Part shown: in pieces, positions 33,301 to 37,131 of the stretch | How positions within the stretch are numbered: position 1 is the first letter of the stretch | How the letters are laid out: every line of letters begins with the position of its first letter | Source of the DNA: Actinoplanes nipponensis | Lineage (GTDB): Bacteria; Actinomycetota; Actinomycetes; Mycobacteriales; Micromonosporaceae | Reading direction: 5' to 3' | NCBI RefSeq assembly: GCF_016862275.1 | Contig: NZ_BOMQ01000053.1 | Location: forward strand, 62,001 to 126,000 | Length of the DNA stretch: 64,000 nucleotides | Program-made: the position numbers and the translations under genes | Notes under the pieces: generated by a model | What the model saw: only the letters and a program-made list of their open reading frames with translations | Databases searched by the model: none | Told to the model about the DNA's origin: nothing

Positions 33301-36273
33301 CTGCTGTCCCGGCACGGCGCCGGCGCCGACGTGCCGATCGGCAGCCCCACCTCCGGGCGGGGGGACGCCGCGCTGGACGACCTGGTCGGCTTCTTCGTCA
33401 ACACCGTCGTGCTGCGCGCCGACCTGAGCGGCGCGCCCACCTTCGCCGAGCTGCTGCGCCGGGTGCGCGCCGCCGACCTGGCCGCGTTCGAGCACGCCGG
33501 GGTGCCGTTCCAGCAGATGGTGGAGCTGGTCAACCCGCCTCGGGCGGCCGGGCGCAACCCGCTGTTCCAGGTGATGATCGGCTACTTCCACCGGCCGGCG
33601 GACGGTGGCCCGGTGCTGGGGCTGCCGGTGCTGGCCGCGCCGGACGTGCCGGCCGAGCCGAAGGTCGACCTGAACGTCACCTTCGTCGACGGCGGTGCGG
33701 ACGGGGTCGAGGTCACCTGCGAGTACGACGCCGGCCGCTTCCGGGCCGGGACCGCCCAGCGGCTGCTGGAGCGGCTCACCGCGCTGCTGGCCGCCTTCGC
33801 CGCCGGTCCCGGGGTCCCCGTGACCGACGCGGACCTGCTCACCGAGGACGACCGCCGCGACCTGGCCCTGGCCGCCCCGGCCGCCCCGGCCGCCCCGGCC
33901 GGTCCCTGGTTTGCCGCGCTCTCCCGTCACCACGGCGAGGCCCTCGTCGCCGACGGGGTGAGCTGGAGCTACGCCGAGCTGGACCGGGCCTCCGACGCCC
34001 TGGCCGCCCTGCTGATGGCGCGCGGCATCGGCCCGGAGAGCCTCGTCGGCATCCACCTGCCCCGCTCGGCCGGCCTGGTCGTCGCGGTGCTGGGCGTGGC
34101 CAAGGCCGGCGCGGCGTACCTGCCGCTCGACCCGGCGTTCCCCGCCGCGCGGCTCGCCATCATGGTCGAGGACGCCCAACCGGCCGCGGTGATCGGCGCC
34201 ACCGACCTCGCCGGGGTGCCGACGATCCGGTTGGCCGAGGCGGTGCCCGCTCCCGCGCCGCCCGTGTCGATCCGGCCGGAGCACGCCGCGTACGTCATCT
34301 ACACCTCCGGCTCGACCGGCCGGCCCAAGGGCGTCGTGGTGACCCACCGCGACCTGGCGGCGTTCCTGGCCGCCGTGCCGCTGGCCGGCGACGACCGGCT
34401 GCTCGCGGTCACCACCTTGTCGTTCGACATCTCGGTGCTGGAGCTGATGGGCCCGCTGCTGGCCGGCGGCACCGTCGTGCTGGCCTCGCCGGAGCAGGTC
34501 CGCGACCCGCTGTTGCTGGCCACGCTGCTGCGCGAGCAGCGGGTCACCGCGATGCAGGCGACCCCGTCGCTCTGGGCCGCCCTGCTGGAATCCTCCGATG
34601 TGGACCTGTCCGGGGTGCGGGCGCTGGTCGGTGGCGAGGCGCTGCCCGCCCCGCTGGCAGCGGACCTGGTCGCCCGGACCGCCGCGGTGGTCAACCTGTA
34701 CGGCCCCACCGAGGTCACCGTGTGGGCCACCCGCGACGACGTGACGGCGGACTGGGCCGGCTCCATCGGGCGCCCGCTGCCCGGCACCGCCGCGTACGTG
34801 CTCGACGAGCGGCTCCAGCCGGTGCCGCCGGGCGTGGTGGGGGAGCTGTACCTGGGTGGCGCCCAGGTGGCCCGGGGCTATCTGGGCCGTCCGGGGCTGA
34901 CCGCGTCCCGCTTCGTCGCCGCGGCCGGCGGGCAGCGGCTCTACCGCACCGGCGACCTGGTCGTGCTCCGGGACGGCCGGCTGGTCTACCTGGGCCGCAC
35001 CGACCACCAGGTGAAGGTGCGCGGCTTCCGGATCGAGCCGGGCGAGATCGAGGCGGTGGCGCTGGCCCACCCGGACGTGACCCGCGCCGTGGTGGTGGCC
35101 CGCGGCGACCGGCTGGTGGCGTACCTGACGACGACCACCGGCGCGGCGCCGGCCGGGCTGTGGGACGACGCGCTGCCCGGCTACCTGGTGCCGGCCGTGA
35201 CGCACGTCCTGGACGCGGTGCCGCTGACCCCCAACGGCAAGGTGGACCGGGCCGCGCTGCCGGAGCCGGCCGTCACCGCCACCGGCACCACGCCCCGGTC
35301 CCGGACCGAGGCGGCGGTCGCCCGCATCGCCGCCGAGGTGCTCGGCGTGCCCGAGGTCGGCGTGCACGACGACTTCTTCGCGCTCGGGGCCCACTCGCTG
35401 CTGCTGGTCCGGCTGGCCACCGCGCTGCGCCGGGAGCTGGGGGCGGACGTGCCGGTGGCCCGGCTCTTCACCGCCCCCACGGTCGCCGGGGTGGCCCGGC
35501 TACTGGCCGGCGACGCGCCGGCCGGCGACGCCCTGGCCGCGGTGCTCACCCTGCACCCCGGCGGGGACCGGCCGCCGCTGTTCTGCCTGGCCCCGGCGAG
35601 CGGCCTGAGCTGGCAGTTCGCCGGCCTGAAGCGGCACCTGCCGGGCGTACCGCTGATCGGCCTGCAGTTCCCGCCGCTCTCCGGCGGCGAGCTGCCGTCG
35701 TCGCTCACGGCGCTGGCCGAGGCCCACGCCGGGCGGATCGCCGCGCGGCAGCCGACCGGGCCGATCCGGCTGCTGGGCTGGTCGTTCGGCGGGGCGCTGG
35801 CGCTGTGCGTGGCCGCCGCGCTGACCGCGCGCGGCCGTACCGTCGCGTTCGTGGGAATGCTCGACGCCCGCCGCGATGCGGCCCGGGGCCCGTCGACGGT
35901 CGCGGCCCTGCTCACCGAGATGGGGTACGCCGTCAGCGACCCCGACCTCACGGTGCCGGAAGCCGTCGGCTTCGTCCGCGCGGCCGGCGGCAGCGTGGCG
36001 GCGCTGACCGAGGAGCAGATCGGGCTGGTGCTGGAGAGCTACCTGGCCGCGGACCGGCTGCTGGCGGCGGCGGAGTATCCGGCCTACGCCGGCGAGGTCT
36101 TCTTCGTCGAGGCGACCGTGCCGGAGCAGGGGTTCAGCGGCCCGGCGGCGCCGGCCTGGCGGCCGCTGACCGGCCGGATGGAGGTGCACGAGCTGGCGGT
36201 GGCCCACTCCGAGCTGCTGGACCCGGCGACCCTGGAAGTGCTGGGGCCGCTGCTGGCCGAGCGACTCGGGTAG
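15379..36273 (+). CDS. Six-module NRPS for an exochelin-like hydroxamate siderophore
   Basis: One uninterrupted 6,964-residue synthetase. Order: A-T-E, C-A-T, C-A-T-E, C-A-T-E, C-A-T, C-A-T-TE. There is no loading C domain, as in coelichelin synthetase. Phosphopantetheine serines sit in GGDS (modules 1-4), GGHS (module 5) and GAHS (module 6). All three E domains keep HHxxxDGVS plus SRTVGWFT and FNYLGRF. The thioesterase (about 6726-6964) has GWSFGG with Ser6802. Pocket residues predict fhOrn, beta-Ala, hOrn, Thr, hOrn, Gly. ATG 15379 follows GGAGGG by ten bases; an iron box lies 56 bases upstream. Neighbours encode N-hydroxylase, formyltransferase, PanD and MbtH. The predicted peptide equals exochelin MS plus a C-terminal Gly; the structure is inference, the architecture is read directly. 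Confidence 0.96.
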   Translation: MTAGLQDVEELLARWNNHSRPETTSTAVADFVAQARRTPDALALVAGATRLTYRELSGRVFAVARHLRERGVRAEDVVGIGMPRSAEMVIAVLGVMVAGGAFVPVDPAWPARRRQQVLAEARARIVLTELPPGAAEAPEVPIAPGQLAYVIFTSGSTGTPKGAMIRHEAIAERLRWQAEHVLRFGPGDASLFKAPLSFDIGVNEILLPLVSGGYVVVAEPGGERDPQYLLDLIAAEGVTFVYLVSSMLDGLLHLAHGTHLLDGLKHVWCGGEVLTPELFDRFRAQLGTTLYHGYGPAEATIGVSHVIYRDAAERIATSIGRPNPHTQLYVLDDDLAPVGVGVTGELYAAGFLLGRGYVNAPAQTGARFVANPFGEPGARMYRTGDLARWHADGTLEFVGRADHQVKIRGMRLELEEVEAAVAAHPAVRQAAVVVHDRHLIGYAVTAAPATGDELRAWCAGRLPEYMVPSAFVLLDAFPLTPNGKVDRRALPAPGPAGPASRAPRNATEAALCDVFAGVLGLAAVGAEDDFFALGGDSIVAIGAVRAARRAGLTLRARDLFAHPTPAALALVVSAAAEPGAATVEPTGPVPPTPIVAWLDEVGSATDGFFQAVTLRTPADLTEARLRALVDGLLAAHDVLRARLDGAVLTIPPAAPVDVLTVDAGFEATVARLSTERMIAVDWAPVENRLVVAVHHVVVDGVSLRVLAEDLRTGLPVAPAPTSYRQWATALSAMDFSADEAHWAAVAAEPVALLGSRALDPARDTVATEETLTVTLPAELTERLLSAVPAAIHGGVNDALVAALVLALSPDAPLLLELEGHGREEDVVDLDLSRTVGWFTTLFPVRLDVTGLPVAAAVKAVKEQLRAVPANGLSYGALRYLAPRPELAVQPQVLFNYLGRFGAGEDVAERRDPRMPLPRALELNAVALDTGLAATFSWASGVLTRARVEELAGRWVELLTAIAADPAVTGHTPSDFPLAGLSQSDVDALGPDVTDVLPLTPLQAGLYFHATYAPGADPYVVQQLVELAGPLDGDRLRRAAGELFDRHPNLGAAFRPVGDGEVLAVLGARPELPWRLVVTDDVEAVAAAERAEPFDLARPPALRYALVRLAADRHVLVQTVHHIVADGWSVPLLLNDLLARYAGQALPPAPAFRDFLARRGAGDPEAYARLLAGLDEPTLLAPGAAGPAARVSATVDGTGLRAVARTYGITVGNVLAAAWGVLLGRVTGRTDVVFGHTVSGRGLDLPGIEAIAGLLINTVPARVRWSTADRLADVLRGFAAAQREVVEHEQTALADVQRRIGRPELFDTLVVVENYPAAAAPAGGDLRVAGMRVIEAPHYPVTLMVKPGDAVAVDLVHRLDPETAELLLEQYVRVLAAIAADASRPVAALDLLSGEQRAAALARGRGAPALTGAGVPEMIAAVDPSRTAVRGGAVELTYGELWSRAGAVAGALHAAGVRRGDVVAVATRRTAELPVALLGVLRAGAAYLPVDPGYPAARIEFMLEDAAPAGVLVDDASARTLPPHDRPTVRLRTARGDAPAVTIEGSDAASVVYTSGSTGRPKAVVGTHAGLANRLAWARDAWDGPVRVAKSSMSFIDGTTELLGGLVAGATVVIADETAAADGAALARLVAESGATQLLAVPSLAAALAETAPERVRGLRRWITSGEALDAGTVAALRAASPGATIVNSYGASENTGDVLAGAVRPGETVTLGRAVPGVRVHLLDATLAPVAPGAVGEIYVGGVQLARGYLGQGGATAARFVADPFIPGERLYRTGDLGRWLGDAVEFRGRNDDQVKVNGHRVELAEVEAALLRRLGVREAVAVARDGKSLHSYVVGERLDPPGLLATLRQELPAYLVPATVTVLAAVPLLPNGKRDRRALPDPAVAVATPPRTAREALVCARFAAVLGVASVGVHDDFFAAGGDSITAIRLVNLLARDGIAVSTQDVFRARTAAAIAAAGQQPAAEPEATTAAEVWELSPLQQGVYYQATFAEGASTYIAQNVFDLDRRIDVPALELAFAALLDRHPTLRVSFTGDPRPRQVVHPSVPAAVTVRDGDPELIAAEDRERPFDLDTPPLLRLTVVRRPDGTDRLLLTCHFLLWDGWSRELVLRELFALYDSRGEHGALPLDGPRFTDYLAWIAARDTAASAAAWTAALGEPTIVVPEAVGREPMVSDRILAALPTAVTTRLHEQARRAGVTLNAVLTVALGLVLGHRTGRTDVTFGTTVAGRPTDLPGIENVIGLFLNTVPARVAATPGTPVAELARRAQRDRLDLAPHEYLGLGDIQRAAGHDQLFDTLYVLQNFLADDTFAELEAAQGIVDVAYTDTTHYPLTWVLTPDANLRIKLEYRPDVITAATAKSMVDDLTRVLRALADDLSVAAGAVPLDAATSRGRGADVPDVTIAEMLAAQARRTPTAVALVAGERRLTYAELDARIDAVARGLVARGAGPERIVALALPRGVDMVVALFAVLRAGAAYLPLDRDLPAERRQQMIDDAAPLLVLTSLDGLAQDDGPATHPDFAGNRLDRPAYVIYTSGSTGRPKGVVTPYRGLTNMQLNHRAEIFGPTVARARAAGVERLRIAHTVSFSFDMSWEELLWLVEGHEVHVCDEELRRDATALVAYCHAHAIDVINVTPTYAHHLFAEGLLDGHRMWLVLLGGEAVTEAVWSRLGDPAGPTGYNLYGPTEYTINTLGAGTGDSTTPTVGRPILNTVGHVLDSWLRPVPPGVVGELYIEGAGLARGYLHAPGLTAARFVAGPGGTRLYRTGDLVRERPDGNLDFLGRTDDQVKIRGYRIEPGEVESAVVAVPGVRQAAVLARDGKLVAYLVGAVEPALVKSALTERLPSYLVPSLYAVVDALPLTVNGKLDTAALPPGAPVMAAVRGPRDEREALLCGIYADVLDLPEVGLDDDFFAIGGDSISSIAVAGRARKAGLHVTPRDVFRRRTVQALAAGLPATTVAVAADSGLGDVPLTPMLAETVRSATPLTHFYQSMAWHTPAALTRAQLETILQALLDRHDLLRASFDGTLHVPAPGLRAGGLFAPDETEAVRRLDPARGIMLQAVWTGRRLTLVIHHLVIDGVSWRIITGDLARAWTDVSAGRPVTLDEVGASFRTFAAAGADHAGEAAFWRATLAEPGPDLGDRPVDPAVDTAATVRSVTVSLPAEVAVPLLTTVPAAMFGGVNDVLLTALAVAVNRWRDADGPVLVSLEGHGRTGELDLSRTVGWFTAIHPVRLDPGPAGDIAAAARAVKEQLRAVPAGGIGYGHLRWLHEEDLGPAPQILFNYLGRFGAGDGGDWSPAAPLREGVDPANPAMPLEINAHTTGDVFTATLSWPAGLLTEERVVALGEQWLAALRELATADVGGHTPADFPLVTLTQDDVDAFADAADVLPLLPLQEGMYFHAVTAEVDTYAVQQIAELTGEVDPARLRRAVEAAVRRHDALRASFRELRDGRIVQVVAADVQVPWREYAADGPERLAEIAAAELAQPFDLAHPPVLRYALVSLSATEHRLIETMHHILADGWSYPLVFSDVVAAYHGRELPAPAVTFRDHVESVVTRDRDAARAAWATALAGVEPTTLYPDITTVSRHDSAFATFTRTRELAEVARAHGVTVSTLVHGAWGLLLGRLLGRDRVVFGSTVSGRGGALPGVESVVGLLINTVPVPMAWRPDEPLAAVLRRLQEQQTDVLDVQQVGLAELNRLAGVRELFDSMVVVENFPAVAGGDPDGLGVRGFTGTDSPHYPVSLVAFPGETLTLEIKYDVGAPGAQRLAGLVHRILDQFADGLDRPVSTLDLGAVVSDGQALEVGDSTLDLVLDRPDAVAVTAGDTTLTYAELEARSNRLAHELIARGVRPESRVAVTLPRGADLVVALLAVVKAGGCYVPVDPGAPAARQQYILGDAAPVCRIGAGGLPVDAPGRPDTRPVVALAGANAAYVIYTSGSTGRPKGVVVTHRDVLALFAAAERHFAFGADDVWTMFHSYAFDFSVWELWGPLLHGGRLVVVPHDVARDPQRFRALLGTEGVTVLSQTPSAFYPLIEADAAEPDRLPLRYVVFGGEALDLSRLTAWYARNTTPQLVNMYGITETTVHVSFRALRPDDVTGPSVIGAALPGLTVHLLDAYLQPVPEGVTGEMYVAGAQLARGYLDRPALTASRFVANPFGSGRLYRSGDLARREHGELVYLGRSDHQVKVRGYRIEPGEITAALLALGGVSDATVTVRDGKLVGYLVARAGTRPDVDAVRAHLATVLPDYMVPAAFVTLDALPLTVNGKLDRDALPAPVVAVAEMKEDEPPAVTALRGLFAEVLGVPVPADGDFFALGGDSIVAIQLVNRAKRSGVRISPRDVFLKRTPAALAATGAAPAPVAAPSDGIGEVALLPIVHRLAELGGDINRVHQSDLLRTPPGATAARLQRALDALVERHDAVRLRLSRPAPWLWSQEITATGRVALTTVDGVDPDVIKQAAEEAVARLDPDAGRVLEAVFFDAGPQAQGRLLLVAHHLVVDGVSWSILTEDLRQAYEGRALDPVGTSLRTFARQLTEEAGSASRLAEFPRWQQVLAPGGELVPGAPAAGPVRDHELRVPVDPALLGGDVTGKLLAALHTAVNRWRGAEADLVIDLERHGREPIGDADLSRTVGWFTAISPVRLPATAPADDGLGFGLLRYVNPRSAAALARLGAPQVLFNYLGRFTEDTTDWSPADEDIRVRTEAGTPYLLEVNVWIRGRELHAVLTYADEGLGLDATRTIADGWAAALAPAEQQWPLSPLQDGLFFQAKLAGAADVYVAQNAFDVGYRLDVPALERAFAAVLAAHPATRLGFTDEGRDKAVAILGTEVPAVVEVVEAGPDRLDEIMAADRARPFDLARPPLARLTVVRLPGGRDRLLFTYHLLLWDGWSRELVLRDLFGAYAGRPVAPRKAAFTDYLDWLREQDTAASARAWADRLGEPTILYPAAAGTRPVLATSLALRLTEAQTARLTEQARAAGVTLNAVLSTALGIVLSHASGRAEATFGTTVAGRPTELDGIDEVVGVFLNTVPQRVTLAAGEPVRDVLRRVQAERIDLMAHEYVGLGDIQRAAGRGPLFDNLYVLQNFLGDDTFTDLETEHGIVGVEAVDATHYPLTWVATPGRELRIRLEYRSDVVPEAEARALLARLGRVLRTLDTDAAVAAVPLPVPPPQLGRVAEIPDLTIAEMLAEQALRTPAQAALTHDGVTLSYAELDGRVSAVARGLRSLGAGPETIIGLALPRGVDMVVALFAVLRAGAAYLPLDRDLPAERRQDMIDDARPLLVLESLAGLYAEVGEPWLADFAPGTPGRLDRPAYVIYTSGSTGRPKGVVTPYRGLTNMQLNHREAIFAPTVEAAGGRVLTIAHTVSFSFDMSWEELLWLVEGHHVHVADEELRRDGRALVAYCAEHRVDVVNLTPTYAQALLDEGLLAGDHRPCLVLLGGEAVSEKLWTALRDTEGVAGYNLYGPTEYTINTLGAGTGDSATATVGKPIWNTVGYVLDGWLRPVPPGVAGELYIAGAGLARGYLNRPGLTAARFVAGPGGTRLYRTGDVVRERPDGNLDFLGRTDDQVKIRGYRIELGEVETAVSAVPGVRRSAVLARDGALHAYLVGSVAPAAVRSALRERLPSYLVPSLYAVVDSLPLTVNGKLDTAALPPTAPVATGSRPPADDRERRLCALFAEVLGLPSFGVEDDFFDAGGHSLTALRLLGRVRAELGGDLSLRALFDARTPERLARATAGPARAAVTARPRPDVLPLSPAQQRLWLLDQLDPGSSAYHYPLVVRLAGPVDVPTLSRALADVVARHEVLRTLISGSAQRITEPPASLPVLTGVAVAELVARPFDLAADLPIRAAVVDEGDSTVLALVLHHIAMDEWSDGPLLRDLSTAYLARRAGRPPAFTPLPVQYADYALSLEDDPADLDFWRTALHGLPDEITLPADAPRGPGRRTAGLVRATLPAGLIDPLREIARGESASLFMALHATLAVLLSRHGAGADVPIGSPTSGRGDAALDDLVGFFVNTVVLRADLSGAPTFAELLRRVRAADLAAFEHAGVPFQQMVELVNPPRAAGRNPLFQVMIGYFHRPADGGPVLGLPVLAAPDVPAEPKVDLNVTFVDGGADGVEVTCEYDAGRFRAGTAQRLLERLTALLAAFAAGPGVPVTDADLLTEDDRRDLALAAPAAPAAPAGPWFAALSRHHGEALVADGVSWSYAELDRASDALAALLMARGIGPESLVGIHLPRSAGLVVAVLGVAKAGAAYLPLDPAFPAARLAIMVEDAQPAAVIGATDLAGVPTIRLAEAVPAPAPPVSIRPEHAAYVIYTSGSTGRPKGVVVTHRDLAAFLAAVPLAGDDRLLAVTTLSFDISVLELMGPLLAGGTVVLASPEQVRDPLLLATLLREQRVTAMQATPSLWAALLESSDVDLSGVRALVGGEALPAPLAADLVARTAAVVNLYGPTEVTVWATRDDVTADWAGSIGRPLPGTAAYVLDERLQPVPPGVVGELYLGGAQVARGYLGRPGLTASRFVAAAGGQRLYRTGDLVVLRDGRLVYLGRTDHQVKVRGFRIEPGEIEAVALAHPDVTRAVVVARGDRLVAYLTTTTGAAPAGLWDDALPGYLVPAVTHVLDAVPLTPNGKVDRAALPEPAVTATGTTPRSRTEAAVARIAAEVLGVPEVGVHDDFFALGAHSLLLVRLATALRRELGADVPVARLFTAPTVAGVARLLAGDAPAGDALAAVLTLHPGGDRPPLFCLAPASGLSWQFAGLKRHLPGVPLIGLQFPPLSGGELPSSLTALAEAHAGRIAARQPTGPIRLLGWSFGGALALCVAAALTARGRTVAFVGMLDARRDAARGPSTVAALLTEMGYAVSDPDLTVPEAVGFVRAAGGSVAALTEEQIGLVLESYLAADRLLAAAEYPAYAGEVFFVEATVPEQGFSGPAAPAWRPLTGRMEVHELAVAHSELLDPATLEVLGPLLAERLG
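15451..18300 (+). other. NRPS module 1: A-T-E, predicted D-N5-formyl-N5-hydroxyornithine
   Basis: A1 about residues 25-494, T1 503-573 (Ser537), E1 588-971. Pocket residues read from the core motifs are D I N Y W G G I G K, which is, from memory, the code of coelichelin synthetase module 1 (formyl-hydroxyornithine). E1 has HH at 694-695 in HHVVVDGVS and the SRTVGWFT motif, so the residue should be delivered as the D form. No upstream C domain is present, consistent with an initiation module. Confidence 0.85.
18355..21260 (+). other. NRPS module 2: C-A-T, predicted beta-alanine
   Basis: C2 about 993-1394 with HHIVADG at 1120-1126, A2 1408-1888, T2 1895-1961. Pocket residues read I D T L I S S G D K: the usual Asp235 is absent and Asp sits one position later (SFIDGTTE), as in beta-alanine-activating domains with codes of the VDxxISxADK kind (from memory). 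The nearby iron-controlled panD supports this independently. No E domain, as expected for an achiral residue. Confidence 0.8.
21300..25475 (+). other. NRPS module 3: C-A-T-E, predicted D-N5-hydroxyornithine
   Basis: C3 about 1975-2378, A3 2398-2874, T3 2881-2953, E3 2961-3365. Pocket residues D M E N L G L I N K match the hydroxyornithine code of coelichelin module 3 (from memory). C3 has an atypical active site, CHFLLWDGWS, with Cys2096 in place of the first His; the second His (2097) and the Asp remain. E3 has HHLVIDGVSW, so the residue should be D. Confidence 0.85.
25525..29605 (+). other. NRPS module 4: C-A-T-E, predicted D-allo-threonine
   Basis: C4 about 3383-3788 with HHILADG from 3512, A4 3805-4275, T4 4283-4353, E4 4363-4741. 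Pocket residues D F W S V G M V H K are a standard threonine code. E4 has HHLVVDGVSW and is intact; alpha-carbon inversion of L-Thr gives D-allo-Thr. Confidence 0.85.
29620..32570 (+). other. NRPS module 5: C-A-T, predicted L-N5-hydroxyornithine
   Basis: C5 about 4748-5158, A5 5168-5648, T5 5656-5730 (GGHS). Pocket residues D M E N L G L I N K are identical to module 3, and parts of the A-domain DNA are identical too. C5 shares the atypical active site of C3: YHLLLWDGWS, Tyr4875 in place of the first His. No E domain, so the residue stays L. Confidence 0.85.
32600..36273 (+). other. NRPS module 6: C-A-T-TE, predicted glycine and release
   Basis: C6 about 5741-6151 is of the LCL kind (HHIAMDEW from 5857, Gly of the motif replaced by Glu), A6 6171-6628, T6 6638-6711 with GAHS where GGHS is usual, TE 6726-6964 with GWSFGG (Ser6802) and a likely catalytic His in VAHSELLDP. 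Pocket residues D I L Q L G L V W K are a known glycine code. The release product (free acid or ring) cannot be told from sequence. Confidence 0.8.
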
Positions 36274-36280
36274 CCGGGCC

Positions 36281-37063
36281 TCAGCGGACCACCGGCACCA
36301 GGTCCGCGCCGAGCAGGCCGCGCAGGCCCAGCACGGCCAGGCTGACCGCGAAGCCGGCGAGGATGCCGATGCCGATGCCGGCCCACCACCTGAGCCGGTT
36401 CTCCCGGCCGGGCGGGCCGAAGCGGGGCTCGGCCCGCGGCCGCCAGGGCCGTTCGCGGGCCAGCCACCAGAGCATGCCGAGGCCGAGCGGCACGCCGGAG
36501 ACCAGCCAGAACCAGAACCACTTGGTGCCGGTGACCGGGTCGGGCGCGGAGACCAGGGCCCAGAGCACCAGCAGGGTGCCGGCGATGAGCAGGCCGACCT
36601 GCACGGTCTCGACCGGCGGGTCGGCCGGCCGGCGCGGCTCGTACGCCTGCAACTCCTGGTCGAGCCGGGTGGCCTCGGGGCGGGAGTACAGGGTGCCGTC
36701 CTCGGCGGGCGGCTCGCCGTCGACACTGTCGTTGTCGACCGTGGTGTAGTGCCGGCGCCCGTCGGTGGTGCGCCACAGCAGCATCGGCCCGGGGCCATCC
36801 TGCTGCTCCAGGCCGGAGGGGAAGGCGCTGACGGGGCCGGAGTCGTGCTCCCAGCCGTTGCCCCACTCGTAGTACGTCAGCCGGCCGGCGGCGATGTCGG
36901 CGCGGGCCTGCTCGACGGTCGCCTCGCGGGGGGCCGACCACCAGGTGAGGCACGCCCACGCGACCCAGCCGACGACCAGGGCCACCCGCAGCACCTGCCA
37001 CCAGGAAATCGTCGGCCGGCCGCCGACCTCCTGCACCACCGCGTCACCCGTCACGGGCGTCAT
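36281..37063 (-). CDS. Four-segment membrane protein of unknown function
   Basis: 260 residues. Membrane segments lie near residues 20-40, 150-170, 180-205 and 228-252, with a hydrophilic region of about 110 residues between the first and second that is probably outside (TYYEWGNGWEHDSG..., LLWRTTDGRRHYTTVDND). No family recognised. It converges with the NRPS, whose stop codon lies 7 bases away, and follows the siderophore-binding protein gene on the same strand past a hairpin, so it may be read through at a low level or have its own promoter. ATG at 37063 is chosen as the first start before the membrane segment. Confidence 0.7.
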   Translation of the reverse strand: MTPVTGDAVVQEVGGRPTISWWQVLRVALVVGWVAWACLTWWSAPREATVEQARADIAAGRLTYYEWGNGWEHDSGPVSAFPSGLEQQDGPGPMLLWRTTDGRRHYTTVDNDSVDGEPPAEDGTLYSRPEATRLDQELQAYEPRRPADPPVETVQVGLLIAGTLLVLWALVSAPDPVTGTKWFWFWLVSGVPLGLGMLWWLARERPWRPRAEPRFGPPGRENRLRWWAGIGIGILAGFAVSLAVLGLRGLLGADLVPVVR

Positions 37064-37085
37064 CGTCGCAGGCCACCACAACGAG

Positions 37086-37118
37086 GCGGCGGGGACGGCC
37101 GGTGACCGTCCCCGCCGC
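37086..37118 (-). terminator. GC-rich hairpin after the siderophore-binding protein gene
   Basis: Stem of 13 bp (GCGGCGGGGACGG with CCGTCCCCGCCGC) and a 7-base loop, 13 bases past the stop codon of the gene at 37132-38148. There is no U-tract, as is common in high-GC actinomycetes. Confidence 0.65.
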
Positions 37119-37131
37119 GGGCCGGCTCGGG

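Noticed and set aside
19171..35394. A 5,407-codon open frame on the minus strand opposite the NRPS
   Set aside because: It is the GC-driven antisense shadow of the NRPS. Its translation is low-complexity Arg/Gly/Ala/Val with no domain, while the plus strand carries all NRPS core motifs.
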